From assembly GCA_034769895.1 (NCBI GenBank), contig CM068373.1:284427379-284491378 (forward strand): 64,000 bases of DNA, read 5' to 3'. A model generated the notes under the pieces. The model made no database searches. It was not told the origin of the DNA and saw only the letters and a program-made list of their open reading frames with translations. Shown here in pieces: positions 44,997 to 55,998 of the stretch. Source of the DNA: Magicicada septendecula. Its lineage: Eukaryota > Arthropoda > Insecta > Hemiptera > Cicadidae. Both the position numbers and the translations under genes were made by a program. How positions within the stretch are numbered: position 1 is the first letter of the stretch; each line of letters begins with the position of its first letter.

Positions 44997-46958
44997 GTGG
45001 TAGCCAGGACCCGACCACTGTTCAGGGAAACGCAGGAGGTCCAACCAGTCGAGGAAATACACAGCCATGTAATAAAAGCAGATATTGTCGCTGATCTGAT
45101 GGAAGAAGAAAACAATGCCAACAGCGAGGTGAGAGCAGGACTGACAGAGATTCAGGTAACTGTAGGAGTTAAGAATTTTAAAACATTGATAGATACGGGT
45201 AGCGAAATTTCCGTGATAGCAGAGAACATTTTAGCAGAATTAAGAGAGTTTAACAAGGATATTCCCATTTTACCAGTAGCAGGAGTCACGGTAATAGGAG
45301 TCACGGGTGTACGCAGTAAGAGAGTCACTAAACAGATACATTTGAATTTTCTAATAGATAATGTCAAATTTGTAAACACATTTTTGGTAGTAAGAGGGTT
45401 AAGTTTAGATGTCATACTGGGTAACGATTTTTTGCAAAGGACGAAAGCTGTTATAAATTTTAGAGAGAAGCTGATAGAGTTAGATGGGGGTGACCGGTCG
45501 GTAAGAGTAAAATTTGAGCGTATAATAGGTAGAGTTAGAACGTGCGGAGTTAAAATACTACAGAAGGGTGTAAGTGAGAATAATTTAGGTACCATGGTTA
45601 GTGCATGTATAGAGACAAAATATATGAGTGAGTTGGAGAGTGAAAAGAGTAATATTAATGATGCTGTATGGGAGTTAAGGGCGGATGAATTTTGTAGTGA
45701 AGGTGAGGTGGTAAGGAGTGGCCAGCGTGCAGCGTTATGGCAGGTGATAGCGAGGTACAGAGGAGTGTTTGCCGAGGTTCCAGGAAGGGCAAGAGAGTAT
45801 GAATGTGTATTACAAATAAGGGAACACACACCGTTCATGCAAAGGAGCTACCCCGTCCCTTACTCAAAAAGAAGCGCGGTGCAGAGAGAACTCGACAGGA
45901 TGGTAGAAACAGGTATAATCGAACGGTCAGTATCGCATTATTCTAATCCACTCGTAGTAGTAATCAAGAAGGATGGACGCGTACGTTTGTGTCTAGATGC
46001 CAGAAGAATAAACCAGATTATAATTCCCGACCGAGAGTCACCAGAGCCTATCAATGAGATCTTCCAGAAGTTCAGTGGAGTAAAGTATATGACATCGTTG
46101 GATTTGACATCTGGATATTGGCAGGTTCCGCTAGCAGAGGTTAGTAGAAAGTATACAGCATTTTTATTTAATGGTAAGAACTACCAGTTTCGACGTCTAC
46201 CTTTCGGATTGAACACCAGCGTCGCCAGCTTTATAAAGTGTTTGGACAAAATTTTGCGACCCAAGGACTTAGACTTTTTGACGGTCTACGTGGACGATAT
46301 TTTGATTGCATCCAGGACTTTCGAGGGCCATTTAGAGCACTTGGAATATGTATTGGCTAAACTAGAGGCAGGAGGACTCACAGTGAATTGGGATAAGTCA
46401 ACGTTTCTGCAGACACAGGTAAAGTTTTTAGGATTTATTATCACACCTGAAGGAATATCAGCGAACCCCGACAAAGTCGAATCAATCATGCGTTTCCCTG
46501 AACCGAGGAATGTGAAACAATTACAAAGTTTCCTTGGGTTATGTAATTTCTACCGGAAATTTCAGCAGAATTATGCAGAGTTAACCACAAGATTGAGCAC
46601 AGTACTCCAGAAAACCAAACAATGGAAATGGGGAGAGAAGGAGCACACAGCATTTGAAGATATAAAGAAGAAATTCAGTCAAATGGTAATGATGAACCAC
46701 CCAGACTTCGAGAAAGTATTTTATTTACAAACGGATGCGAGCAATGTGGCCATCGGTGCAGAATTATACCAAGAAGGTGAGGACAAGGAGCATAAGGTAA
46801 TAGCATTTGCAAGTAGATCACTGATCCAGGCAGAGAAGAACTATACGACGACGGAGAAGGAGCTATTGAGTATAGTGTTCGCCGTTGGAAAGTTTCGAAC
46901 ATACATTCTAGGAAATCGCACAGTAATTAGGACGGACCACAAAGCTCTATCATTTTAA
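44997..46958 (+). CDS. pol: Element C Pol, first part (protease, RT, RNase H), first copy
   Basis: 653 codons open, beginning without an ATG, as expected for a -1 frameshift product. Protease LIDTGSEISVIAE (DTG at about 66-68), LGNDFLQR flap region, RT with LCLDARRINQ, LPFGLNTSVASF and YVDD (431-434), RNase H with YLQTDAS (Asp580), TTTEKELLS (Glu620) and IRTDHKALSF (Asp647). A frameshift then gives TAA at 46956..46958, and the rest of RNase H continues in the frame of the integrase part. The same break is in the second copy. Confidence 0.9.
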   Translation: MVARTRPLFRETQEVQPVEEIHSHVIKADIVADLMEEENNANSEVRAGLTEIQVTVGVKNFKTLIDTGSEISVIAENILAELREFNKDIPILPVAGVTVIGVTGVRSKRVTKQIHLNFLIDNVKFVNTFLVVRGLSLDVILGNDFLQRTKAVINFREKLIELDGGDRSVRVKFERIIGRVRTCGVKILQKGVSENNLGTMVSACIETKYMSELESEKSNINDAVWELRADEFCSEGEVVRSGQRAALWQVIARYRGVFAEVPGRAREYECVLQIREHTPFMQRSYPVPYSKRSAVQRELDRMVETGIIERSVSHYSNPLVVVIKKDGRVRLCLDARRINQIIIPDRESPEPINEIFQKFSGVKYMTSLDLTSGYWQVPLAEVSRKYTAFLFNGKNYQFRRLPFGLNTSVASFIKCLDKILRPKDLDFLTVYVDDILIASRTFEGHLEHLEYVLAKLEAGGLTVNWDKSTFLQTQVKFLGFIITPEGISANPDKVESIMRFPEPRNVKQLQSFLGLCNFYRKFQQNYAELTTRLSTVLQKTKQWKWGEKEHTAFEDIKKKFSQMVMMNHPDFEKVFYLQTDASNVAIGAELYQEGEDKEHKVIAFASRSLIQAEKNYTTTEKELLSIVFAVGKFRTYILGNRTVIRTDHKALSF

Positions 46959-47167
46959 AAACATGTAAGCTTGCTCATAGCCGTCTAACCAGATGGGTAC
47001 TGCTATTACAAGAATATAATTTTGAGTGGGAATATATCAAGGGATCGGAGAACAAGATACCGGATACTCTGTCAAGGATAGACATTCTGCACAACAGAAC
47101 AGGTAGAGATTTAAAGGAAATCGAGATTTTTTAGATCAGCCGAGAGGATAGAATTTTTGGAGCCGAG
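46959..47167 (+). pseudogene. Element C RNase H end and RNase H-integrase linker, first copy
   Basis: In the integrase frame this reads LAHSRLTRWVLLLQEYNFEW, GSENKIPDTLSRID, matching the end of RNase H in related Pol proteins. A TAG at about 47132..47134 (in a T-run) separates it from the open integrase frame. Confidence 0.75.
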
Positions 47168-48352
47168 ATGAGAGACATCCGGAACATGCAACGAGCGGAG
47201 GACAAGTCAGGTAATGTTATAGAGAGTTTAGAAAAGGAGGTAAGTGGATCAGAGTATAGTCAGTATTTTCAAGTTCATAATGGGTTATTGTTTAAGAGGA
47301 TAGTAGGGGGTGAGCGTGTTTGGAAATTAGTAATTCCAGAAGGGTTAGTTGATAAGGTTATTTGGGATTGTCATTTAAGGTATGGACATTTTGGAGCGAA
47401 GAAGTGTGTGAGTGTATTGAAAGAGTCTTGTGTTTTTAGAAATATGGAGAGAAGGGTTAGGAAGTTGTTAAAGAGTTGTGATTTATGCCAGAAATCAAAA
47501 GTGGTCAACTATAGAGTTGAAGGGGAGATGAATTTTATAAAAGTGGAGAGACCATTTGATCTGGTTGCAGTGGATTTGTTCGGACAGTTACCAAAGGGTA
47601 GAGGAGGAGTGCAGTATGTGTTTGTAATGTTAGATACCTTTTCTAAGTATGTGAGGCTGTATAGTATTAAAAGAGCTACCAGTCTGGTATTGAGTGAGAA
47701 AGTGACTAAAGACTACATGATACAAGTGGGTAAGCCGAAAGTAATTTTATCGGATCATGGACCGCAATTCATCAGTGGCAGATGGCGTCAGACATTAGGA
47801 TGGGAAGGAATCATCACGAAGCATACGGCTGTGTACCATCCCCAGTCCAACCAGGCTGAGCGTGTGATGAGAGAGATAGGCAGGATCTTTAGAGCCTATT
47901 GTCACGCTAAACACAGCGAGTGGCCGTTGTATGTTAAGAAGGTAGAGAGTTGGCTGAACAGTACCACCCATGAGTCCACCGGCTATACACCTCACGAGCT
48001 TATCAAAGGGACACGTCCTCCGAGAATATTGGAACAGTTATTTGATTACCCATCTGAGAGCACACCTATGGACGTGAGCATCAAGATTCGTTTGGCAAAT
48101 GAAAACTTATTGGGCAAAGGGGAAAGAAGGAAGAGTAGGCACGACACAAGAGGTAAATGGATGAAATATGAAATAGGACAGTTGGTTTTGGTGAAGAGGC
48201 ACGATTTGTCAAATGCACAGGAGAAGGAAATTAAAAAGTTCTTCCTGCTGTACGAAGGACCTTATGAGGTAATTGAAGTTAAAATGCAGAATGCCTATGT
48301 ACTACAGGATAGGGAGACTAAAGAAATAGTGGGTACACAAAATACAGGATAG
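47168..48352 (+). CDS. Element C integrase, first copy
   Basis: 394 codons. Zinc-binding His69, His74, Cys104 and Cys107; catalytic Asp136 (VAVDLFG), Asp196 (LSDHGPQF) and Glu231 (SNQAERVMRE); a GPY/F-like module near the end (LLYEGPYEVIEV). The start codon is only the first ATG after a stop; the natural protein is part of Pol. A 60-bp tandem duplication (48299 on) brings a TAG into frame and cuts off a short tail (ASNLKLYWTA). Inserts element DNA into the genome in intact relatives. Confidence 0.9.
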   Translation: MRDIRNMQRAEDKSGNVIESLEKEVSGSEYSQYFQVHNGLLFKRIVGGERVWKLVIPEGLVDKVIWDCHLRYGHFGAKKCVSVLKESCVFRNMERRVRKLLKSCDLCQKSKVVNYRVEGEMNFIKVERPFDLVAVDLFGQLPKGRGGVQYVFVMLDTFSKYVRLYSIKRATSLVLSEKVTKDYMIQVGKPKVILSDHGPQFISGRWRQTLGWEGIITKHTAVYHPQSNQAERVMREIGRIFRAYCHAKHSEWPLYVKKVESWLNSTTHESTGYTPHELIKGTRPPRILEQLFDYPSESTPMDVSIKIRLANENLLGKGERRKSRHDTRGKWMKYEIGQLVLVKRHDLSNAQEKEIKKFFLLYEGPYEVIEVKMQNAYVLQDRETKEIVGTQNTG

Positions 48353-50172
48353 GGAGATGTATTACAGGATAGGGAGACTAAAGAAATAGTGGGTACACAA
48401 AATGCTAGCAATTTGAAGTTATACTGGACAGCATAGAAAATAACAATGGGTACTTGATTAGATGTGTGAATGAGAATTAATTGTGTATTGAAAAAAAAAA
48501 ATATATATATGTATTCCAGTAACAAACGATTTCTTTGAAAATGTGAGGTAAAATGTGTTAAGATTGTTATAATTATAGAAATGAGTATTGTTGGTTTTCC
48601 ATCTGAAAACAGAGAAATATGCGTATGTAAGGTAAGCAGAGCAGGTGATCCATTGTTGTCATTCCTATCTTGTTATAACAGTGAATGTAGTTGTGAAAAA
48701 AGGTAAAGCTCGAACTTGTAAAGTGTCTATATGAAAATTTTAAATAATTAACGAACTTGTTTTTGAGCAAGAGTGAAGAGTAATTTGTAGTTAGGTGGTG
48801 TTAGTGAATTATAAGTCAAAATTGGACTGTGAGAACAGTTAATGTAGAAGAAGTAAAGTATAAGTAATGGGCTAGGACAGTAGTGACATGTACTACTGTG
48901 GCTAGTGAAATGGGTTGATGAGCAACACATAGAATGCTGCCATCATCGGAGGCCTCATGTGGGCGTAATGCACTGTACACTTTGAATGTAATTCATATTA
49001 TATGTGATTTTAGTTGTGCAGTGTAGCAATATTATTAAAGTGTAAAACATGTAAATGAAATTAATTTCCCCGACTTTTCGGGCGATTACTGCCTTACCAG
49101 CACTAATCGTGGTTTTGGCGAGCGGTCAGCTATGGCCATTATTTAAGTCCCTCGACCATAGCTGTCTTGAAATTGGTGTAGAATAGAAATTCACAGGGGG
49201 GGTATATCTAGGGGGAAATTCCCCGGAACTATGGAACAGCGGCTGCCACTCTGTTCGAGAAGGAACAGCAGAGTCTGGTGGTAGAACCGTTTAAGGGCGT
49301 GTAATTATATAAGTTCAGATATTATGATATCTTGTTGTTTAAATGTGAAGCCAACACAAGGACAAAGGAGATGACAATTCCTCCACAATTACAGTTCTTG
49401 CAGAGGCACCCGAGCGCTACAGTTCGGTTGGGGGGCAATAGAGTGTGTGGTTAGGAGGTCGTTACAGGGGTAATGACGATAACAAGTGTTAAGAGATAGT
49501 ATATTTTAAAGTTGAAAATCTAAAGTTACAAATGAAGTTGATAAAAATATTATAGTAAGCTGCCATGTACAGAATAGAAGAAGTGAGTCTAAGTTGAGTA
49601 ACAAAATTTAAATAAAAGTGTCTGCCATGATAGTTGTAAGCTGAATTTGTAGAAATAATTAGGTGAAGGTATTTTGGGGGTATATTAAAGAATTGTTGAT
49701 ATATTGTGTTATATGTGTAGTTATAGATATGTTGTTATTTGCTTACAAGTAAGAAATTGAGTTTGGTGGTGGTAAAAAATCAATGTAGTTTAAGTCTTGT
49801 AGTTGTGAGGTTGAAACTTTTGAAATAACAACAAACCAATGCCCCAAACACAAACCAATGCGTCTAAAAGGGAACATATCAGTTGTAGATATGTAAGTGT
49901 ATTTGACCACTATTTTGAATTTTGTATTGGATGTTTCAGAGTTTTGTGGTGTTGTGACCGCAGTCCTGGGCTGGCTGGAGCATCAGAACAGGAGTGTAGA
50001 GTGCCTCATGGCCTTATGGTGTAGGGATCTCTCAGGAGAAGTCCAGTAAGATCAGAGGGTGCGACCAACATCATGGGACCAAGGGTAAGTAATGATAAAA
50101 ATTTTTTTGTAACGTTACAAGGGGTTGTGGTGACGTATCTAGACTGATCCTTTTAGGAAAGTGTGAATGAGT
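48353..50172 (+). other. Element C long 3' untranslated region with conserved block
   Basis: 1.8 kb without a gene. 48590..49480 and 49830..50170 align with element D and, in part, element E. Landmarks are GGGCGATTACTG, ACCAGCACTAATCGTGGTTT, the palindrome GGGGAAATTCCCC, GGAACTATGGAACAGCGGCT and GAGAAGTCCAGTAAG. Conservation without coding potential suggests an RNA element. Confidence 0.6.
49243..49284 (+). promoter_or_regulatory. Predicted RNA stem-loop in element C 3' module
   Basis: CTGCCAC pairs with GTGGTAG, with an inner CTGTTC/GAACAG stem. Element D has CTATCACCT/AGGTGATAG at the same place, so pairing is kept while bases differ. Confidence 0.5.
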
Positions 50173-50220
50173 CAAGGAAATTTTTTGTGTTCCGACACAA
50201 AAATTTTCCTTGAGGGGGTT
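50172..50220 (+). promoter_or_regulatory. Element C polypurine tract with abutting stem-loop
   Basis: A 19-nt arm (50172..50190) pairs at 18 of 19 positions with 50195..50213 around the loop TCCG. The 3' arm ends TTGA and continues directly as GGGGGTT (50214..50220), then the LTR. Confidence 0.7.
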
Positions 50221-51445
50221 TGTAACAGTACATAATGACCCAGTACCAGAATTATGGGAATTAAGGGTGATTTGCAATGTTTTGTATTATGTAATTATTA
50301 AAACATACAGATTGGTTAGGTCCATTGTCCCTCTGGAAAAAAGGAACAACGCAATTTCAGCCAGCGGAAGACACCAAGGTCGCCGATGAACGTGCTGAAT
50401 TCAACAAAGGCTATGGCGGTGTTTATGACGAAGTACTACAATATGAATTATGATTGGGCTATAGCACAGCTCCGTCATCGCTAAGAACAATGACGCACTG
50501 AGTACAATGTGTGCAAAGAGGTGTTGTCCAGCAAGACAAAGCTGGATGACGTAAGAACTACACACACAAGCGCAATTTTACATTTGCCTCGATCTCATTT
50601 CAACGCCATTCTTCATAGCAGCCACAGCGATGTATCGTTGTGTGCATAAAATTTCACAATAGTTTAAATATAATTGGCAAAATGTTAGCCACAGTAGTGG
50701 AGCAAGAAAGGCTCATATAACTTGATAATATAAAGATACAAAATATGTAAATTCAGTGTAAACATCAATCTAATTGAACGGCAGACTAAAAGGTGAACAC
50801 CGGCCATCACCATGGGCAGCACCCACAACCAACGGATGGACATCAACACCGACTAATCAGAGAAGTTCCTTTTATTATTTTATATCTCATGAGCTCATTA
50901 ATATCAAATTGTTAATCAAAAGAATGTACGGTTCTAAAATTGAATGTGCGAATGAGAGAGTGAATGTATGGCCATAAACACATATGCCGAGGGCATTGGT
51001 TTGTGTAAGAAATCATTAACTATTAATTAATAATGTTGAAGCTGCAGCAGTAACGTTAAATTGATATCAATCCAGTAAATAAAGAAATCAAAAGAATACC
51101 AAGAGATATAGAAAGTAACCGCCATTTTGTTTTGGGTCAGATCACCTGACGTCATTATTGTGAACACATGGTTATGTATGTATTAACTTAGAGTGAATTA
51201 AAATTGATGGTTAACCTCCAGAATATTTTGTTATCAATTGTGTCGTCAACTGTGTTTCGAATCTTCCTGTACCCGAACCTTGGAACCCCTTGGGTATAAA
51301 ACAGTTTATAAAAGAAGAAAATAAGCTCGGCGAATAATGAATTTGGTAAGTACCCAGAAATACCAAATTATGGTATTTGTCATACATATCGTGTTAGATA
51401 TATGTAATAATATTATTAAAGAGTAGAGTAGAGTTTTATATTACA
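50221..51445 (+). repeat. Element C 3' LTR, first copy
   Basis: 1225 bp, TGTAACAG to TATTACA, about ten differences from the 5' LTR. Followed by the ATCA duplication. Confidence 0.9.
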
Positions 51446-51496
51446 ATCACACCTAACGCAGTGTTCAGAAATAATTACTTCTGAAGGAGGGCAATT
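51446..51496 (+). promoter_or_regulatory. Element B 3' end: stem-loop and polypurine tract
   Basis: TTCAGAA (51464..51470) pairs with TTCTGAA (51479..51485) around an 8-nt loop and runs into GGAGGGCAATT before the LTR start at 51497. It has the same shape as in A, C, D and E but a shorter stem. Confidence 0.45.
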
Positions 51497-53696
51497 TGTA
51501 ACGAAACAGAAAACAGTATGACTAATTATAAATAATAAACTGTGAAAACTCATTCAGGAATAGAACCAAGCATTATGATCACCAGCTAATAAACCGAAAA
51601 CCCCAAAATTAAAGATAATGAATGGACAAAATTAACTCAACACCACCAAACATTGACATGACTATGACTAACCAATAATAAACAGACATTACCCAGTTAG
51701 ATAGGGCAGTAAATCAGTAAAAGTAAAGCTGTAAACGAGCGTCAAGTAAAGAAACAATAACCAAAATAATAAAGAGTACAGCCACTTCAAAATATATACT
51801 GTGTATTACCTATAGAACTAAATAGGCCAATAAAAATCTTTCTCTTAGTAAAATAAGGTGACAAAAGGGCACAAAACCCTATAGTGACAAAAGTGAGAAC
51901 AAACATATAAAAGGTGGCATAATAATAATCACACAGACTATAGTTAAAAAGTGGGGTGTTATTTAGTATTAAGAAGTTATGTTCAATCAAACAGAATTTG
52001 ATACTAGTGATTTAGAAAATAACACACAGACAATTGTTTTGCAGTGTGTAACCAGTTAAATGTAGGAAATTATAATTATTAAGATAAGGAGTATAGTTAA
52101 GAGTTTTGTGTTATATTAAAAAAAGTTCTTGTTACTAGCAGATCAAGTTAAATTAAAATTGTATCAAAGGGTCATATTCAACTGTCATCCATCATTCTAA
52201 ATTGTTTAGTAAGATAAATGTAAAATCCACAAGATACTAGTTTTTACATGACAAAACCAGGCCAAGTTTGGTATCAAATGATTTATAATTTTATTTGGAA
52301 TAACCACATATAAATTGTATTAAATATTATTGTGTTATGATAAAAAGGTAATTTGAAGGCAAAATATACAATGTAATGTATTTTAATGATCATGGTAATG
52401 TAACACTTTAACTTTGCATAATTGGCCAATAAGAATCCAAGAAAGTTTGGTCAGCTGCTGTGAAAAAAATGAAATTGGGACACTTGATTGTTAACCACAA
52501 TAAAATACGGTTGAGGAGTGCTGATAAAAAAAATTATGTAAAAAATGTTCAAGAAAGGAACCAAACTCAGAAGGATGAATTATCAAAAAAGAAAAATCAT
52601 GAAGTTATTACAATAAGTCATCTAACCCAACATGAACACTACCAGTGAAGTTAACAAAAATATAGAGATGAACAAGAAGGAAGCCTAAATTAAAATTAAC
52701 TAAAGAACTGTATGTATTCTACAAAATTTAACCAACCAATTCTTGTAATCCAAATACGAATAATCACCAGCAACACCAACAACTCACACCACAGTAGTAA
52801 TTGATAAAACATTTTATAAAAAAAAAAAGAACAGAATATAAGAAATAGTGAACACGAAGTGACAATATTTTATTAATATACATTGGGAACTAATTTACCC
52901 TAACTAGCTGTAGTAACTAGCTGTATCGACATGATAATACTAACCAACCAGCATGCCTTGCGCACATAACGAAATGAAATATTACAGGCCATACTGTTCA
53001 AACATTAATAGCTATTTATAATATTATGTTAGATAATAAGTATTAATCTATTTCCATTGTAATGCACTCTTTATTTGTTTTTTATTATTGAACCTTGCGT
53101 AGCAGCCAAAAGAACTTCACTTTTATATACTTAATTCATTTGACAAATGACCCTGAGATAAGAATCGATCATTGCTAATGTTAATATCGAAATAACAATT
53201 TTTTACTAAAATTGAATAAAAATTTTAAAGATTAAACATTATTATTATCAATATCATTTCCATGTGTTTTATTTCTCGAAGGTAAAGTATAAATAGGATT
53301 CGCTCTATACGCACGAAGATCAAGAAGACGTCTGCGAGTTGTAAAAATAACAAAAATTATGAAACCGAAAATAACCTCAACGAATACGTTTGGGATGGAA
53401 ATCGGATGTATTCATTAAGAAATTGTTTTGGGACGATACAACCGCTATATTCAAACATTTGAAGCAGACGAACTGAAGAATTATCTTCCGTTAATTCTAA
53501 AATTAACCGATAAAGAAGATTCATCAATAAAATAAAATTATAATTAAATAGAATTAACATATATATGAGGAATAAACATGCAACCATTAGTATCAACTGA
53601 CAAAAACAGATACACATAGAGCAAAAGTATTTATTAAACAACCCAGTTTTTATGACATATTAACACTCTTAATACGAAGGTACAAGTTTCGTAATA
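51497..53696 (+). repeat. Element B middle LTR, shared by the two tandem units
   Basis: 2200 bp, uninterrupted, with a single AGGT at 51912..51915 where element A sits in the first LTR. Differences from the first LTR are frequent up to about 52930 and rare after that, which suggests a recombinant LTR. Confidence 0.8.
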
Positions 53697-53872
53697 AATT
53701 GGCGCACCAACTAGTGGGCTTAAATTAGGGAAATAATAGGTGAAGAAATAAAAATAAGTGAATTAATTTCCTAATTTTTAGCTGGCGACTGCTATAGGTT
53801 CTGAAAAGTAATAAAGGTGCAAGGAGGGCGACATCAAAGAAACGGACGAAGGAGGCCGAGAAAGAAGTCAGG

Positions 53873-55998
53873 ATGGAAGAAAAGGAAGTAACATCGGTTG
53901 AGGATGTGGAAACGGTAGTAAGGGAGGAAGCTAGAGGAGACCCGAATTTACTGAAATTAATGGAAATACTGAATACTATGAAGGAGGATATTAAACAGAC
54001 GAATGAATAAAATAAACAAACAAATGAAAAAATTGATATCATCAAGGAAGATAACAAACAAACAAATGAGAAAATAGACAGTATGAAGGAAGAGATTAAT
54101 GAGAACTCAATGGTACAAAATGAGAATTTGAGGGAAAATTTAATAAAACAAATGAATGAGAGGATGGACAGTGCAAACGAAAAAATAGACAGTATTAACA
54201 GGAATACTGATGAAAACAATACACAAATGAAGAACTTGAAACAAATTAATGACAAATTTCAAGAGAATAATAAACTAATGAATGACAAAATAGACAGCAT
54301 TAAAGAAAGCAATAAACAATAAACATTAATACTATCCAATGAGAAAATAGATAGTATTAAAGAAAGTTTGGTAAAGCAAATAAACGAAAAAATCGAAACC
54401 ATTCATGGAGATATAAGACCAATAACCAAAACCACGAATTGAGAGAAACTATTAACAGACAAAGGGAAGATATGAACAAAAAATTTGAAGAAAATAATGA
54501 AAAATTAAAGCAAATTCATGAGAAAATCGAGAACGTCAACGAAACAATGAGCCAGCGGATGGACAAAAATAATGGAGAAAGGAAACAATAAATAGCTGAC
54601 ACGAATGACAGGTTGGGAATAGCTAACAAAACCATTACACAAAATAGAGTAGCATTAAATGCCAGAATAGACCGGGACAAAGAATATAATCGTGTTCTAA
54701 TGGAAGGGATACAGAAGGAACAAGAAAACTTGGGAAAATTATAGAAACAAAGCGGAGAAAGGTATGACAGCATTAATGCTACGGTGACTAATTCTACAGG
54801 TCAAGTCCGCCAAAACCAAGAAGAAACTGAAATGATGAGAGCCAGACCAAATAATATTGCTCATCTCTCCACGAATGAAAACAGAGAAGGAATTAACTTC
54901 AAAAACTACCGGAGAAATCCCATGGAATTCCTTGCAAGAATAGATGAACATTTTAATAAACACCAAATAACAATATGGAACTCGATTCGGGAGATGTTTA
55001 ACGAGTATTTTAGGGAGATAACAGACAACTGGTGGACAGCGACACGGAATGACCTTATTGATTATATACAATTCAAAAAATTATTTAAAGAGAAATATTG
55101 GTCGGAATCTACACAAAACATTATCAGGGACAACATCTGTCATGGTAGATATGATGTGAATAGAGGTACCTTTCCAACCACTTACTTCTTAGGAAAGGTG
55201 TGTTTGGCTAGACACCTGGTGCCGAAAATACCTGAGGAATGCCTTGTAACTAAAATGGCATACCACTACGATGAAGGAATTGCCAGAGGTCTAGGAAGCC
55301 AAATTAAAACCATACATGCAATGGCTGACCTTTTAGAAAATTATGAACACAAAAATTACTACCGACGAAGCAGGCAACGAACCGATCAGTAAGATTCAGG
55401 AAATAACAACCATGGAATGAATAATAACTATAATAATAATAATAGAAGTAGTTATAATTTTAATAGTAATGATCGTAATAACAATCCAAGTAATATCTCA
55501 AATACTAATCATCAAATGAACCTCAACCGTAACCCAATAAATTCCTATAACAATAACAGGGCAAATCAAAATTATAATAATAGAATGAACCATAATTCTA
55601 GAAATTATAGAAACAATCAGAATTACCACAATTTTAGAACCAATCAGGAAAATAATGCTAATCGTACAAACCAAGATAACAATAATAATAATCGCCCATA
55701 CAGGTCTAGGATCAATTACATTAGTGTAGAAGAGGTTGATTCCAGAAGATATCAACAACCACAAAGGAATAGCTTCGAAAACCACTATAATCAAAGGGGA
55801 AATATCGGGGGCATGAATCATCATGACAACAGGTCAAGAAGTCGAAGCCAGGAGGACATCCGAGAACAGAGGATAAGTGAACCGTTTAACAACATGGACA
55901 ATGAACGACCAGGGACCAGCCCAGCATTCCAGGCGAATCAACTGGCATGCCCGGACAACAACAACGATAGCACTAATTTAAACGGGAGGAGGCAGTGA
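53873..55998 (+). pseudogene. gag: Element B Gag, second copy (broken)
   Basis: Near-identical to 38273..40398, with the same stops and frameshift. The capsid part is 54784..55392 and the Asn/Arg-rich tail is 55417..55998. It carries only a few substitutions (for example Phe for Tyr in the RIDEH-F/Y-NKH segment). Confidence 0.8.
55977..55983 (+). promoter_or_regulatory. -1 ribosomal frameshift site (TTTAAAC) of element B, second copy
   Basis: Gag frame T TTA AAC; the -1 frame continues TTT AAA CGG GAG and joins the open protease frame at 55995. Confidence 0.75.

Larger units (their letters stand above)
41904..51445 (+). mobile_element. Element C, first copy: Ty3/gypsy LTR retrotransposon inside element B
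   Basis: 9542 bp flanked by ATCA (41900..41903 and 51446..51449). LTRs of 1223 and 1225 bp differ at about ten positions. Gag, Pol and a long 3' untranslated region lie in the same order as in related element D. Gag and pol each carry breaks, so it is not autonomous as it stands. Confidence 0.95.

Noticed and set aside
45152..45838. 228-codon minus-strand frame (repeated at 60753..61439)
   Set aside because: Antisense to protease and RT of element C, which has clear motifs on the plus strand.
52460..52648. 62-codon Lys/Asn-rich frame in the middle B LTR
   Set aside because: The matching place in the first LTR has one base fewer and loses the frame; likely chance in AT-rich LTR sequence.
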